Made by a program: the position numbers and the translations under genes. From contig SKVL01000050.1 of assembly GCA_007129455.1 (NCBI GenBank), forward strand, positions 1 through 5,920: a stretch of 5,920 nucleotides of DNA, given 5' to 3'. Source of the stretch: Candidatus Campbelliibacteriota bacterium (GTDB taxonomy: Bacteria; Patescibacteriota; Minisyncoccia; Phycocordibacterales; CSBR16-193). This document shows positions 1 through 4,899 of the stretch, piece by piece. Position 1 is the first letter of the stretch. The number at the start of each line of letters is the position of its first letter. The notes beneath the pieces are model-generated. The model ran no database searches, was not told the origin of the DNA, and saw only the letters and a program-made list of their open reading frames with translations.

Positions 1-298
1 GAAGCATTTTAACATCATCTCCGGTGCTTCCGACGCTAAGGTCTCTGGAGAATTTGTCCATCCATCCCGTAGGCGGAGTGGGTGTAGTAACGGGAGCGCC
101 TGTAAGGGCGGCTTCCACATTGTCCATGGTTGCTTGATCGGCTCCAAAGGACTCAAGGAGTCCGAGGATTGCATCGATCTGCGATTGGGTCAGCGCTTGT
201 GCCGAAGCGGCGAAGGAACCGAAAGCCAAAGTGATGGCGATGGCGCCTCCCAACACTACGGTCAGAAGCGTTTTCTTGCTCTGTATTATTGTACTCAT
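1..298 (-). CDS. Exported protein with start of a peptidoglycan-binding-like domain (partial, 3' end outside window)
   Basis: Reading leftward from ATG at 298, 99 codons are open to the window edge. Residues 1-35 form a Sec signal peptide: basic start (QSKK, 6-9), hydrophobic core (LLTVVLGGAIAITLAFGSFA, 11-30) and a likely signal peptidase I site after AQA (35). Residues 36-67 (LTQSQIDAILGLL...FGADQATMDNVEAALTG) are a short helical segment that I recall in many Parcubacteria secreted proteins. A Thr/Pro linker (71-77) follows, then FSRDLSVGSTGDDVKML (83-99), which matches the opening of a PG_binding_1 repeat. The mature protein probably acts outside the membrane, on or near the cell wall; its main domain is missing, so the function is unknown. 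No Shine-Dalgarno precedes the start, and a promoter-like -10 lies only 8 nt upstream. The signal peptide decides the start. Certain as a gene; moderately sure of the family. Confidence 0.88.
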   Translation of the reverse strand, partial: MSTIIQSKKTLLTVVLGGAIAITLAFGSFAASAQALTQSQIDAILGLLESFGADQATMDNVEAALTGAPVTTPTPPTGWMDKFSRDLSVGSTGDDVKML

Positions 299-306
299 AC
301 TTTTAA

Positions 307-335
307 TTTATATATTAGCTTTTTCCGCCCCTCAA
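307..335 (-). promoter_or_regulatory. Candidate promoter of the exported-protein gene, probably giving a near-leaderless mRNA
   Basis: On the minus strand TTGAGG (330-335) and TATAAA (307-312) are separated by exactly 17 bp, a good sigma-70-like match. The -10 box ends 8 nt before the ATG at 298, so the predicted transcript starts about 2 nt before the start codon. This agrees with the missing Shine-Dalgarno. The positions are seen; the promoter function is inferred. Confidence 0.5.
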
Positions 336-404
336 TTACTTATAAAGGGAGAAGCGTAAAAAGTATTAGGGCCTTCCAAGCGTCAGCTTTAGAAGCGAAA
401 CACT

Positions 405-414
405 CGGTCGACCG
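405..414. repeat. Perfect 10-bp palindrome CGGTCGACCG
   Basis: CGGTCGACCG reads identically on both strands and lies between the nested inverted repeat at 425-456 and the exported-protein gene. Its core resembles the CCGACC/GGTCGG hairpin at 495-510. It may be part of the same upstream control region; no function is shown. Confidence 0.35.
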
Positions 415-424
415 GTTTATAATT

Positions 425-463
425 TTAAAGATCACACGGTGTGACGCGACCTTTAATTTTTTT
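425..463. repeat. Nested inverted repeat around TCACACGGTGTGA, followed by a T-run
   Basis: TCACAC (432-437) and GTGTGA (439-444) form a near-perfect 13-bp palindrome. Outside it lie TTAAAG (425-430) and CTTTAA (451-456), followed on the plus strand by seven T (457-463). It could be a dimeric-regulator operator, because on the minus strand it overlaps the -35 position of a second candidate promoter (TATAAA at 416-421, 17-bp spacer) for the leftward gene. Alternatively it is a plus-strand terminator. I cannot tell which from sequence alone. Confidence 0.45.
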
Positions 464-494
464 GTTAATAATTTCACTATCCCGAAGCTTCCAT

Positions 495-510
495 CCGACC
501 GTAAGGTCGG
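495..510. repeat. Short hairpin CCGACC-GTAA-GGTCGG
   Basis: A perfect 6-bp GC-rich stem closes a 4-nt GTAA loop. No T-run follows on either strand, so it is not a standard terminator. If the leftward transcript starts upstream of it, the hairpin would lie in the leader. Confidence 0.4.
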
Positions 511-616
511 TATCGACACCAAGCCACGGGAGTAGTTGCACGGGTTGTGCAGTCGTTCTTTCGATTCGGACATGAACGGGACAGTGCTTCCTTTCGATGA
601 TGTGTATACAGTTTCG

Positions 617-641
617 TGATGCGTATATTACAAACGCATCA
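617..641. repeat. Hairpin TGATGCGT / ACGCATCA
   Basis: A perfect 8-bp stem (617-624 with 634-641) closes a 9-nt AT-rich loop. No T-run follows on either strand. The GATGCG/CGCATC arm sequence recurs in the compound hairpin at 906-949, which suggests the two are related elements. Confidence 0.5.
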
Positions 642-709
642 TCTACTCCTTCTTTAGATACGAGAATCCCGAACGGGAATCCGCCTCTTCAACTTGAAAT
701 CTCTTTACT

Positions 710-728
710 TTTTAACAGAGACTTAAAA
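710..728. repeat. AT-rich hairpin TTTTAA / TTAAAA
   Basis: A 6-bp stem (710-715 with 723-728) closes a 7-nt loop, CAGAGAC. It is followed after 5 nt by another hairpin at 734-765. Short AT stems arise easily by chance. Confidence 0.3.
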
Positions 729-733
729 CATTT

Positions 734-765
734 GGTCATACGTCAGCGCGAAGCTTAACGTAACC
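734..765. repeat. Multi-segment hairpin (GGT, TACGT, AGC arms)
   Basis: GGT (734-736) pairs with ACC (763-765), TACGT (739-743) with ACGTA (758-762), and AGC (745-747) with GCT (753-755), with small bulges and a GCGAA loop. On the plus strand a T-rich stretch, TGTTTTCTTTATTC, follows, so a weak plus-strand terminator is possible, though no gene ends just upstream. Confidence 0.35.
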
Positions 766-905
766 TGTTTTCTTTATTCATTTGTCAAAGAACATAAACC
801 GTACATCTAATACAGTCGTGTCGCTTTCTTTCTTTATCTATCGCTTTGCTCAAGTGTACGCAAAGATTGACTTTGATGCAAGACCTCCTGCGCCACACTT
901 TAATC

Positions 906-949
906 GATGCGAATCGGTTGTCGGTTCAACCGACTTAATCCGACGCATC
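906..949. repeat. Compound hairpin with three stacked stems
   Basis: GATGCG (906-911) pairs with CGCATC (944-949), TCGG (914-917) with CCGA (940-943), and GTCGGT (920-925) with ACCGAC (929-934). The loop is TCA, with an AA bulge and a TT/TTAAT internal loop. That is 16 base pairs over 44 nt, well beyond ordinary chance hairpins. It directly abuts a second hairpin at 950-970. It resembles a structured RNA element or the recognition end of an element. It is not a tRNA T-arm, because the spacing is wrong. Confidence 0.55.
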
Positions 950-970
950 TCTGTTATAAAGAATAACAGA
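950..970. repeat. Hairpin TCTGTTAT / ATAACAGA
   Basis: A perfect 8-bp stem (950-957 with 963-970) closes a 5-nt loop, AAAGA. It begins on the base after the compound hairpin ends, so the two would stack coaxially in RNA. No T-run follows on either strand. Confidence 0.5.
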
Positions 971-1065
971 AGTGGGCACCGGTGTAAACCAAACGAAGGT
1001 ATCACAGGTCGTTTATGTACACCTCTCGGCAATGTAGATAAATGTGATCTGTAATGAACGGAATC

Positions 1066-1080
1066 AAGACGAGCCGTCTT
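1066..1080. repeat. Small hairpin AAGACG-AGC-CGTCTT
   Basis: A 6-bp stem (1066-1071 with 1075-1080) closes a 3-nt loop. There is no adjacent T-run. It is listed for completeness; it could be chance. Confidence 0.3.
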
Positions 1081-1133
1081 CGCCCGTCAACTCGTATTAT
1101 AGTGCCTTTTATAGTACAAAAGAAGATAGAAAG

Positions 1134-1142
1134 TGTGGATAA
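1134..1142 (-). promoter_or_regulatory. Perfect DnaA-box consensus TTATCCACA
   Basis: TGTGGATAA on the plus strand is the exact complement of the classical DnaA box TTATCCACA. Near matches with one mismatch lie at 601-609 (TGTGTATAC) and 1013-1021 (TTATGTACA). An AT-rich patch starts about 160 bp to the right. I found no second perfect box, and dnaA or dnaN is not in view, so an origin is only a possibility. Confidence 0.35.
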
Positions 1143-1211
1143 CCCCCTCCCCAATTTTGCTAAATGTTTTTACATAAAGTGGAAAACAAGATTAGGGGTT
1201 AATTACTGAGT

Positions 1212-1261
1212 GTTCAACGCTTGGTCCAACTAGGAATGTGCTATTCGCACACACATTGAAC
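1212..1261. repeat. Stem-loop GTTCAA / TTGAAC with inner TGTGC / GCACA
   Basis: Outer arms GTTCAA (1212-1217) and TTGAAC (1256-1261) enclose a 5-bp inner hairpin, TGTGC (1237-1241) with GCACA (1247-1251). The left side carries an unpaired stretch of about 19 nt. It could be part of a folded RNA; the evidence is structural only. Confidence 0.35.
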
Positions 1262-1299
1262 GAGATACCTCAAGGGCAAAATTGAAGAGGGGCAAGTGT

Positions 1300-1370
1300 T
1301 AATAACGAAATTATAAATCCGAAATCCGAAATAATAATTAAATTAGAATACTGAAAAAAGAAAAAACATT
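1300..1370. other. Very AT-rich patch with a tandem AAATCCG repeat
   Basis: Roughly four fifths of the bases are A or T, far above the flanking genes. Within it AAATCCG is repeated in tandem 2.6 times (1315-1332), followed by AATAATTAAATTA. Such a patch could be an easily melted DNA segment, promoter-rich sequence, or simply the 3' flank of the leftward HTH gene. Function unknown. Confidence 0.45.
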
Positions 1371-1391
1371 GATATGCGAACTTCGATCTCA
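1354..1391 (-). terminator. Weak candidate terminator for the HTH gene
   Basis: On the minus strand an imperfect hairpin (1370-1391, TGA/TCA and GAA/TTC arms with mismatches) is followed by TTTTTTCTTTTTT (1354-1366 on plus as A-runs). It lies about 45 nt after the stop codon of the leftward HTH gene. The T-run is clear; the stem is poor. Confidence 0.3.
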
Positions 1392-1435
1392 GGTTTGGGT
1401 AACTGCCGATATAATCTTTTAAATAAAGTGTTTTT

Positions 1436-2332
1436 TTAAATAACCAAAGAATAACGAGACCATCGACGCTCACCTTCTTTGTTAAGTATCCCCTCGTCCA
1501 CCAACTGCAAAAGCTCTCGTTGAAGGGTTTTTACGCTACAGTCGGTAACAACGGTAGCAAGATCTCTTACGGTTATTTCTTTTTTCTCTCTCAGCAAATT
1601 AAATATGGCGGCCCTGCGTTCATTTTTGGCAACGTTGCCGATGTAACCCGAAGGGCGCACGTGGCTTCTTTTCGGAGAGATTTGTTTGGAAGTCGAAGTT
1701 TGAGAAATCTCCTTCTCTTGAGAGTCAAAGCTTCTTGATTGGGAGCTCCTTTCCGTATCGAGAGACCCGCCGGTAGATTGGTGTGGTCCTTTTTTATGTT
1801 CCGGTTTTTTGACATCAAAAAAAGATGGAGAAAAAGAAGAGTCTCCGGGTGATGTTCTTTTCTTTTCAACTACGGAGTTCGCATACTCAAGCAATGACTC
1901 AAACTCACGCTTCAAGACGGAAGCGTTCATCTCGGTTATCCTACCGGTTGCGTAAGAGATATCGAGCAAAGAGACAACATGAAGAACGCCCTCGTGAAAG
2001 ATGTCCACAGCCTTTTGCGACAATCGTTCGTCCTTTAAAAAAATAGTGGCCGATAGAAGTCCCAGAGCGCTCTCACGGACATTATTCTTGAGTGGGTCTG
2101 AGTCGGACAGAATGTCCGTTACCATATAGGTCGCCATTATAAGTCGCTCCGTCTTTTTGTAGACATAGACAAAATCAGGATTTGAATCAAGAAAGCTTGC
2201 AAGGTGTTTTTCTTTCCCATCAAAAACATTTCGAATGGCTCTCTCTTCACTTTTGTTGTGGTCCGACTTTTCCATTTGTCCTTTAAATATAAGGTGTCTT
2301 TTAAACATCTCTTCCGTGTCCTTTACTGTCAT
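1436..2332 (-). CDS. Conserved hypothetical protein with C-terminal DeoR-type winged helix-turn-helix
   Basis: The 298-aa protein has three parts. Residues about 25-157 are a helical domain (KTERLIMATYMVTDILSDSD, 60-79, is its most distinctive stretch). Residues about 158-230 are a Ser/Lys/Gln-rich, probably disordered linker. Residues about 237-298 are a winged helix: RRAAIFNLLREKKEITVRDL, then DCSVKTLQRELLQLVDEGIL as helix-turn-recognition helix, and EGERRWSRYSLVI as the wing. The C-terminal part fits DeoR-like HTH domains that bind DNA; no sugar-sensor domain is present, so it is not a classical DeoR regulator. I recall similar proteins in Parcubacteria, with no known function. The ATG at 2332 has AAAGGA 5 nt upstream and a promoter 37 nt further up, but in-frame ATGs at 2308 and 2275 also follow TAAAGGACA copies. 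It is transcribed divergently from ftsK. Confidence 0.85.
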   Translation of the reverse strand: MTVKDTEEMFKRHLIFKGQMEKSDHNKSEERAIRNVFDGKEKHLASFLDSNPDFVYVYKKTERLIMATYMVTDILSDSDPLKNNVRESALGLLSATIFLKDERLSQKAVDIFHEGVLHVVSLLDISYATGRITEMNASVLKREFESLLEYANSVVEKKRTSPGDSSFSPSFFDVKKPEHKKGPHQSTGGSLDTERSSQSRSFDSQEKEISQTSTSKQISPKRSHVRPSGYIGNVAKNERRAAIFNLLREKKEITVRDLATVVTDCSVKTLQRELLQLVDEGILNKEGERRWSRYSLVI

Positions 2333-2410
2333 ATATGTCCTTTATACCACACCGACCTCTTTTTGTCCATTATATACCTTAAAAGACATTAAGCAAGTCA
2401 CTGTCTTTAA
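2277..2410. repeat. Cluster of TGTCCTTTA-type repeats across the HTH gene start and promoter
   Basis: Plus-strand copies: TGTCCTTTA at 2277-2285, 2317-2325 and 2336-2344 (identical), TGTCTTTTA at 2295-2303, TGTCCATTA at 2364-2372 and TGTCTTTAA at 2402-2410. An inverted copy, TTAAAAGACA, is at 2379-2388. Neighbouring same-strand copies start 18, 22, 19, 28 and 38 bp apart. They may be operator sites. Read on the minus strand, the three identical copies are TAAAGGACA, each upstream of an in-frame ATG (2332, 2308, 2275), so some could instead act as ribosome binding sites. Confidence 0.5.
2369..2396 (-). promoter_or_regulatory. Promoter of the HTH gene
   Basis: On the minus strand a perfect TATAAT (2369-2374) lies 16 bp from TTGCTT (2391-2396). 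The expected transcript start near 2362 gives a leader of about 30 nt carrying AAAGGA (2338-2343) before ATG 2332. One TGTC-type motif overlaps the -10 (2364-2372) and an inverted copy fills the spacer (2379-2388), which would suit autoregulation. Confidence 0.55.
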
Positions 2411-2512
2411 AACTAAACGTTTCTTTTCCAATCCGGGGTTCTCACTCCGCACGCCCCCCAGCGGCCTTTTTTCAAGGCTTTGGGAAAAGTTTCTTGGTGT
2501 TGGCAAATGTGC

Positions 2513-2543
2513 TGTAAAAACTAAGTTCATTTTATGTTATATT
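2513..2543 (+). promoter_or_regulatory. Candidate extended -10 promoter for the ftsK operon
   Basis: TGTTATATT (2535-2543) is an extended -10 (TGn plus TATATT). The -35 side is weak: TGTAAA at 2513-2518 with a 19-bp spacer. The expected transcript start is near 2550, giving a leader of about 70 nt before ftsK. The rest of the 2333-2622 gap holds the HTH promoter, the repeat cluster, a small hairpin GCCTT/AAGGC (2464-2478) and a C-rich run (2454-2459). Confidence 0.4.
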
Positions 2544-2553
2544 AAACACATAC

Positions 2554-2586
2554 GGTGCGTGATCTTTTTGAAAGCACCACTTTTTT
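2554..2586 (+). terminator. Terminator-like hairpin in the presumed ftsK leader
   Basis: GGTGC (2554-2558) pairs with GCACC (2574-2578) and TTTTTT follows at 2581-2586. No plus-strand gene ends upstream, and the structure sits between the candidate promoter and the ftsK start. If real it would act as an attenuator or a 5' mRNA-stabilising hairpin. The stem is only 5 bp with a 15-nt loop, so its strength is doubtful. Confidence 0.3.
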
Positions 2587-2622
2587 GAGTGTTAAAAAAC
2601 TTAAATACAGAAGAAGACACCG

Positions 2623-4899
2623 ATGGCAAAAGATAAAAAGAAAAAGAAAAAAGATGTTGATGATGAAGACAGAGAACCGAGTTTGAAAGAGGACACGGTC
2701 AGAGCCATAATATCCGTTATAATGTTCGTGGCGGCGGCGTTTTTCATTCTGGCGGCCTTTGAGCTCGGAGGCGTAGCCGGTACATACTCTTACGAGTGGC
2801 TCTCCAAGCTTTTCGGTGGAGGGTATCTTTTGATACCTTTGGTTTTAATCTTGGTCGGAGTGACACTTCTTAGAAGTTTGGAGAACGCCTTCAGTAAGGT
2901 ACATGTGGCAGGTGCTTTTTTGTTTTTCTTGGCGGGAGTCAGTTTAGCCGGACTCTTAAGCGAGAACGGAAACGGTGGTGGAATGATAGGAGGATGGGTA
3001 TCAACCCCTCTTGAGTGGCTTTTTGACTTCTACGCCAGTTTGATATTTTTAATTGCGCTTTTGCTTATATCAATTTTTATAATGTTCAACACCTCTTTAA
3101 GGATTGAGCACTTCTCAAGACTCAAACAGTGGCTGACCCGCCCCGTGACAGGAAGAGAGGAGGACGAAGATGAGAACGAAGAGGAAGAAGAAGGTGATGA
3201 GGAGGAAGAGCCCAAGAAGAAGAAAAAGGAGACCGAAGCCCCTCCCAAGGAGAAGCCCGTCGTCATCAACGGTGAAGAAGACAAAGAGAAGGGAATTCTC
3301 TCCGGAGTGGCCGAGAGATGGAAAAGTTCAAAAAAGAAAAAGGAGGACGAGATGGACGCCCGCCTGCATTCGGAGGGGATCATGTATGAGTACTCGCCTC
3401 CCCCGTTGAATCTACTTAAGTCGGACAGCGGAAAACCGAGTGTGGGAGATGTCAAAGCGAATCTGAATATTATAAAAAGAACGCTCGCCAACTTCGGAAT
3501 TCAAGTGGAGATGGACGAAGTCTCAGTCGGACCGAGTGTCACCCGTTACGCCCTAAAGCCGGCCGAGGGAGTGAAGCTCTCTCGCATAGTCGGACTTCAA
3601 AACGACCTCGCGCTGGCGTTGGCAGCACACCCCTTGAGAATAGAAGCACCCGTTCCAGGAAAGTCTCTGGTCGGAATAGAAATTCCCAACAGAGTGAAGT
3701 CCACCGTCGGCTTGGGAACCCTCTTGGACTCGGATGATTTCAAAAACTCATCAAAGTCCCTCTTGGTCGCTTTGGGCAAGGATGTGACCGGAGACATGCA
3801 CTACGCCAACATCGCCAAAATGCCTCACCTCTTGATCGCCGGTGCAACCGGTAGCGGTAAGAGTGTCACCATTCACACTCTCATCACTTCCCTTCTCTAC
3901 AGAAACTCACCGGAGTATTTGAAGTTCATTATGGTTGACCCGAAGCGTGTCGAGTTAACTCTTTACAACAAAATACCTCACCTTCTGACGCCGGTCATAA
4001 CGAACCCCAAAGACACCATCAAAGCTCTGAAGTGGGCGGCAAAAGAGATGGACAGAAGGTACGACATACTGGAGGCCGAAGCCACTCGCGACATCGAGTC
4101 TTATCATAATAAGGTGGTCAAACCCGCGAGGAAAAAATACAAAGAGACCGAAGAGGAACATCGCGATCCTCTGAACCTTCCGGAGACGATGCCTTATATA
4201 GTAATAGTCATAGACGAACTTGCCGACATTATGGCCACCTACCCCAGAGAGCTGGAAGCTTCCATTGTGAGACTTGCGCAGATGAGCCGAGCGGTCGGAA
4301 TACACCTGATGCTCTCCACCCAGAGACCCTCAGTCAATGTCATAACCGGATTGATAAAGGCCAACATTCCTGCGAGAGTGGCTCTGCAGGTCGCCTCTCA
4401 GATAGACTCGCGTACCATACTGGACACAGGAGGGGCGGAGCGCCTTTTGGGCTCAGGAGACATGCTTTATCTTTCGGGGGAGATGTCCAAACCCAAACGA
4501 ATCCAGTCGGCATTCATTTCCGAAGATGAAGTTAAGAAGGTTGTCTCTCACGTAAGGAAACACTACCAAGGAGGTCTGGATGAAGAGCTTGATCTGGCCA
4601 TAACTGATAACATGCCGGACAACGGTCTTTTTGATATCGATTCGGACGAAGATGAAGATGAAGATGAGTTTTACGAAGAAGCTAGAGAGCTCGTTATAGA
4701 GACGGGCAAAGCCTCCACTTCCTTTTTGCAAAGAAAGTTCAAGATCGGATACAACCGAGGGGCAAGACTCATGGACATGCTTGAGGCCCGAGGAGTCATC
4801 GGCCCGGCCAACGGCGCCAAACCGAGAGAGGTTCTGGACAAACCTTCCGACCACGGTCAAGTCGAGGTCGAGTACGACGATAACTCTCATTCTCATTGA
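2623..4899 (+). CDS. ftsK: DNA translocase FtsK/SpoIIIE family
   Basis: This 758-aa protein is a membrane-anchored, ATP-driven double-strand DNA pump that clears chromosome DNA from the division septum. After a Lys-rich start come four membrane segments (about 26-46, 64-83, 93-112, 133-154), then a highly charged linker (175-250, Glu/Asp runs then Lys runs). The motor alpha part is about 258-357 (FGIQVEMDEVSVGPSVTRY, 290-308). The RecA-like beta part carries Walker A GATGSGKS (407-414, Lys413) and Walker B IVIVIDELAD (ending Asp535, key Asp531). An acidic run (about 673-682) precedes the C-terminal gamma winged helix (683-741, KASTSFLQRKFKIGYNRGAR), which in the family reads orientation sequences in DNA. 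The length is close to Bacillus SpoIIIE, far shorter than E. coli FtsK. The upstream GAAGAAG is a weak ribosome site. The stop TGA overlaps the next gene's ATG. Confidence 0.97.
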   Translation: MAKDKKKKKKDVDDEDREPSLKEDTVRAIISVIMFVAAAFFILAAFELGGVAGTYSYEWLSKLFGGGYLLIPLVLILVGVTLLRSLENAFSKVHVAGAFLFFLAGVSLAGLLSENGNGGGMIGGWVSTPLEWLFDFYASLIFLIALLLISIFIMFNTSLRIEHFSRLKQWLTRPVTGREEDEDENEEEEEGDEEEEPKKKKKETEAPPKEKPVVINGEEDKEKGILSGVAERWKSSKKKKEDEMDARLHSEGIMYEYSPPPLNLLKSDSGKPSVGDVKANLNIIKRTLANFGIQVEMDEVSVGPSVTRYALKPAEGVKLSRIVGLQNDLALALAAHPLRIEAPVPGKSLVGIEIPNRVKSTVGLGTLLDSDDFKNSSKSLLVALGKDVTGDMHYANIAKMPHLLIAGATGSGKSVTIHTLITSLLYRNSPEYLKFIMVDPKRVELTLYNKIPHLLTPVITNPKDTIKALKWAAKEMDRRYDILEAEATRDIESYHNKVVKPARKKYKETEEEHRDPLNLPETMPYIVIVIDELADIMATYPRELEASIVRLAQMSRAVGIHLMLSTQRPSVNVITGLIKANIPARVALQVASQIDSRTILDTGGAERLLGSGDMLYLSGEMSKPKRIQSAFISEDEVKKVVSHVRKHYQGGLDEELDLAITDNMPDNGLFDIDSDEDEDEDEFYEEARELVIETGKASTSFLQRKFKIGYNRGARLMDMLEARGVIGPANGAKPREVLDKPSDHGQVEVEYDDNSHSH

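Larger units (their letters stand above)
299..1435. other. 1.1-kb region without a credible gene, rich in inverted repeats
   Basis: The open frames here are short, lack family resemblance and mostly lack plausible starts or ribosome binding sites. I see no tRNA, tmRNA or RNase P core motifs on either strand. What it does hold is the promoter of the leftward exported-protein gene, several short hairpins (listed separately), one perfect DnaA-box consensus at 1134-1142, a C-rich run at 1143-1152 and a very AT-rich patch at about 1300-1370. Such a long gap is unusual for a compact CPR genome. It may be a structured noncoding RNA locus, a replication-related region or decayed sequence; the window alone does not decide. 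Confidence 0.7.

Noticed and set aside
340..573. Minus-strand 77-codon open frame upstream of the exported-protein gene
   Set aside because: It has no recognisable domain, contains the hairpin and palindromes of the control region, and lies where promoters are expected. It most likely is not translated.
914..943. Possible tRNA T-arm (GGTTCAACC)
   Set aside because: The stem-loop is too short for a T-arm, there is no acceptor stem or anticodon arm at the right distance, and a compound hairpin explains it better.
782..1054. Plus-strand 90-codon open frame in the gene-free region
   Set aside because: It starts with TTG, has no ribosome site, no domain resemblance, and runs through the strong hairpins at 906-970.
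1270..1473. Minus-strand hydrophobic 67-codon frame overlapping the end of the HTH gene
   Set aside because: Its Phe/Ile/Leu-rich content follows from the AT-rich DNA, it starts at a GTG inside the HTH gene, and no motif supports it.
2521..2550. Possible dif/Xer recombination site near TTATGTTATATTAAA
   Set aside because: Only part of one half-site resembles the dif consensus; the other arm and the central spacing do not fit. An extended -10 promoter is a simpler reading.
2333..2622. LexA/SOS operator upstream of the ftsK-recA operon
   Set aside because: Neither CTGT-N8-ACAG nor GAAC-N4-GTTC type boxes were found there or before recA.
3030..3491. Long antisense frame within ftsK
   Set aside because: It is the complement of the Glu/Lys-rich linker (poly Ser/Phe) and has no independent coding signal.
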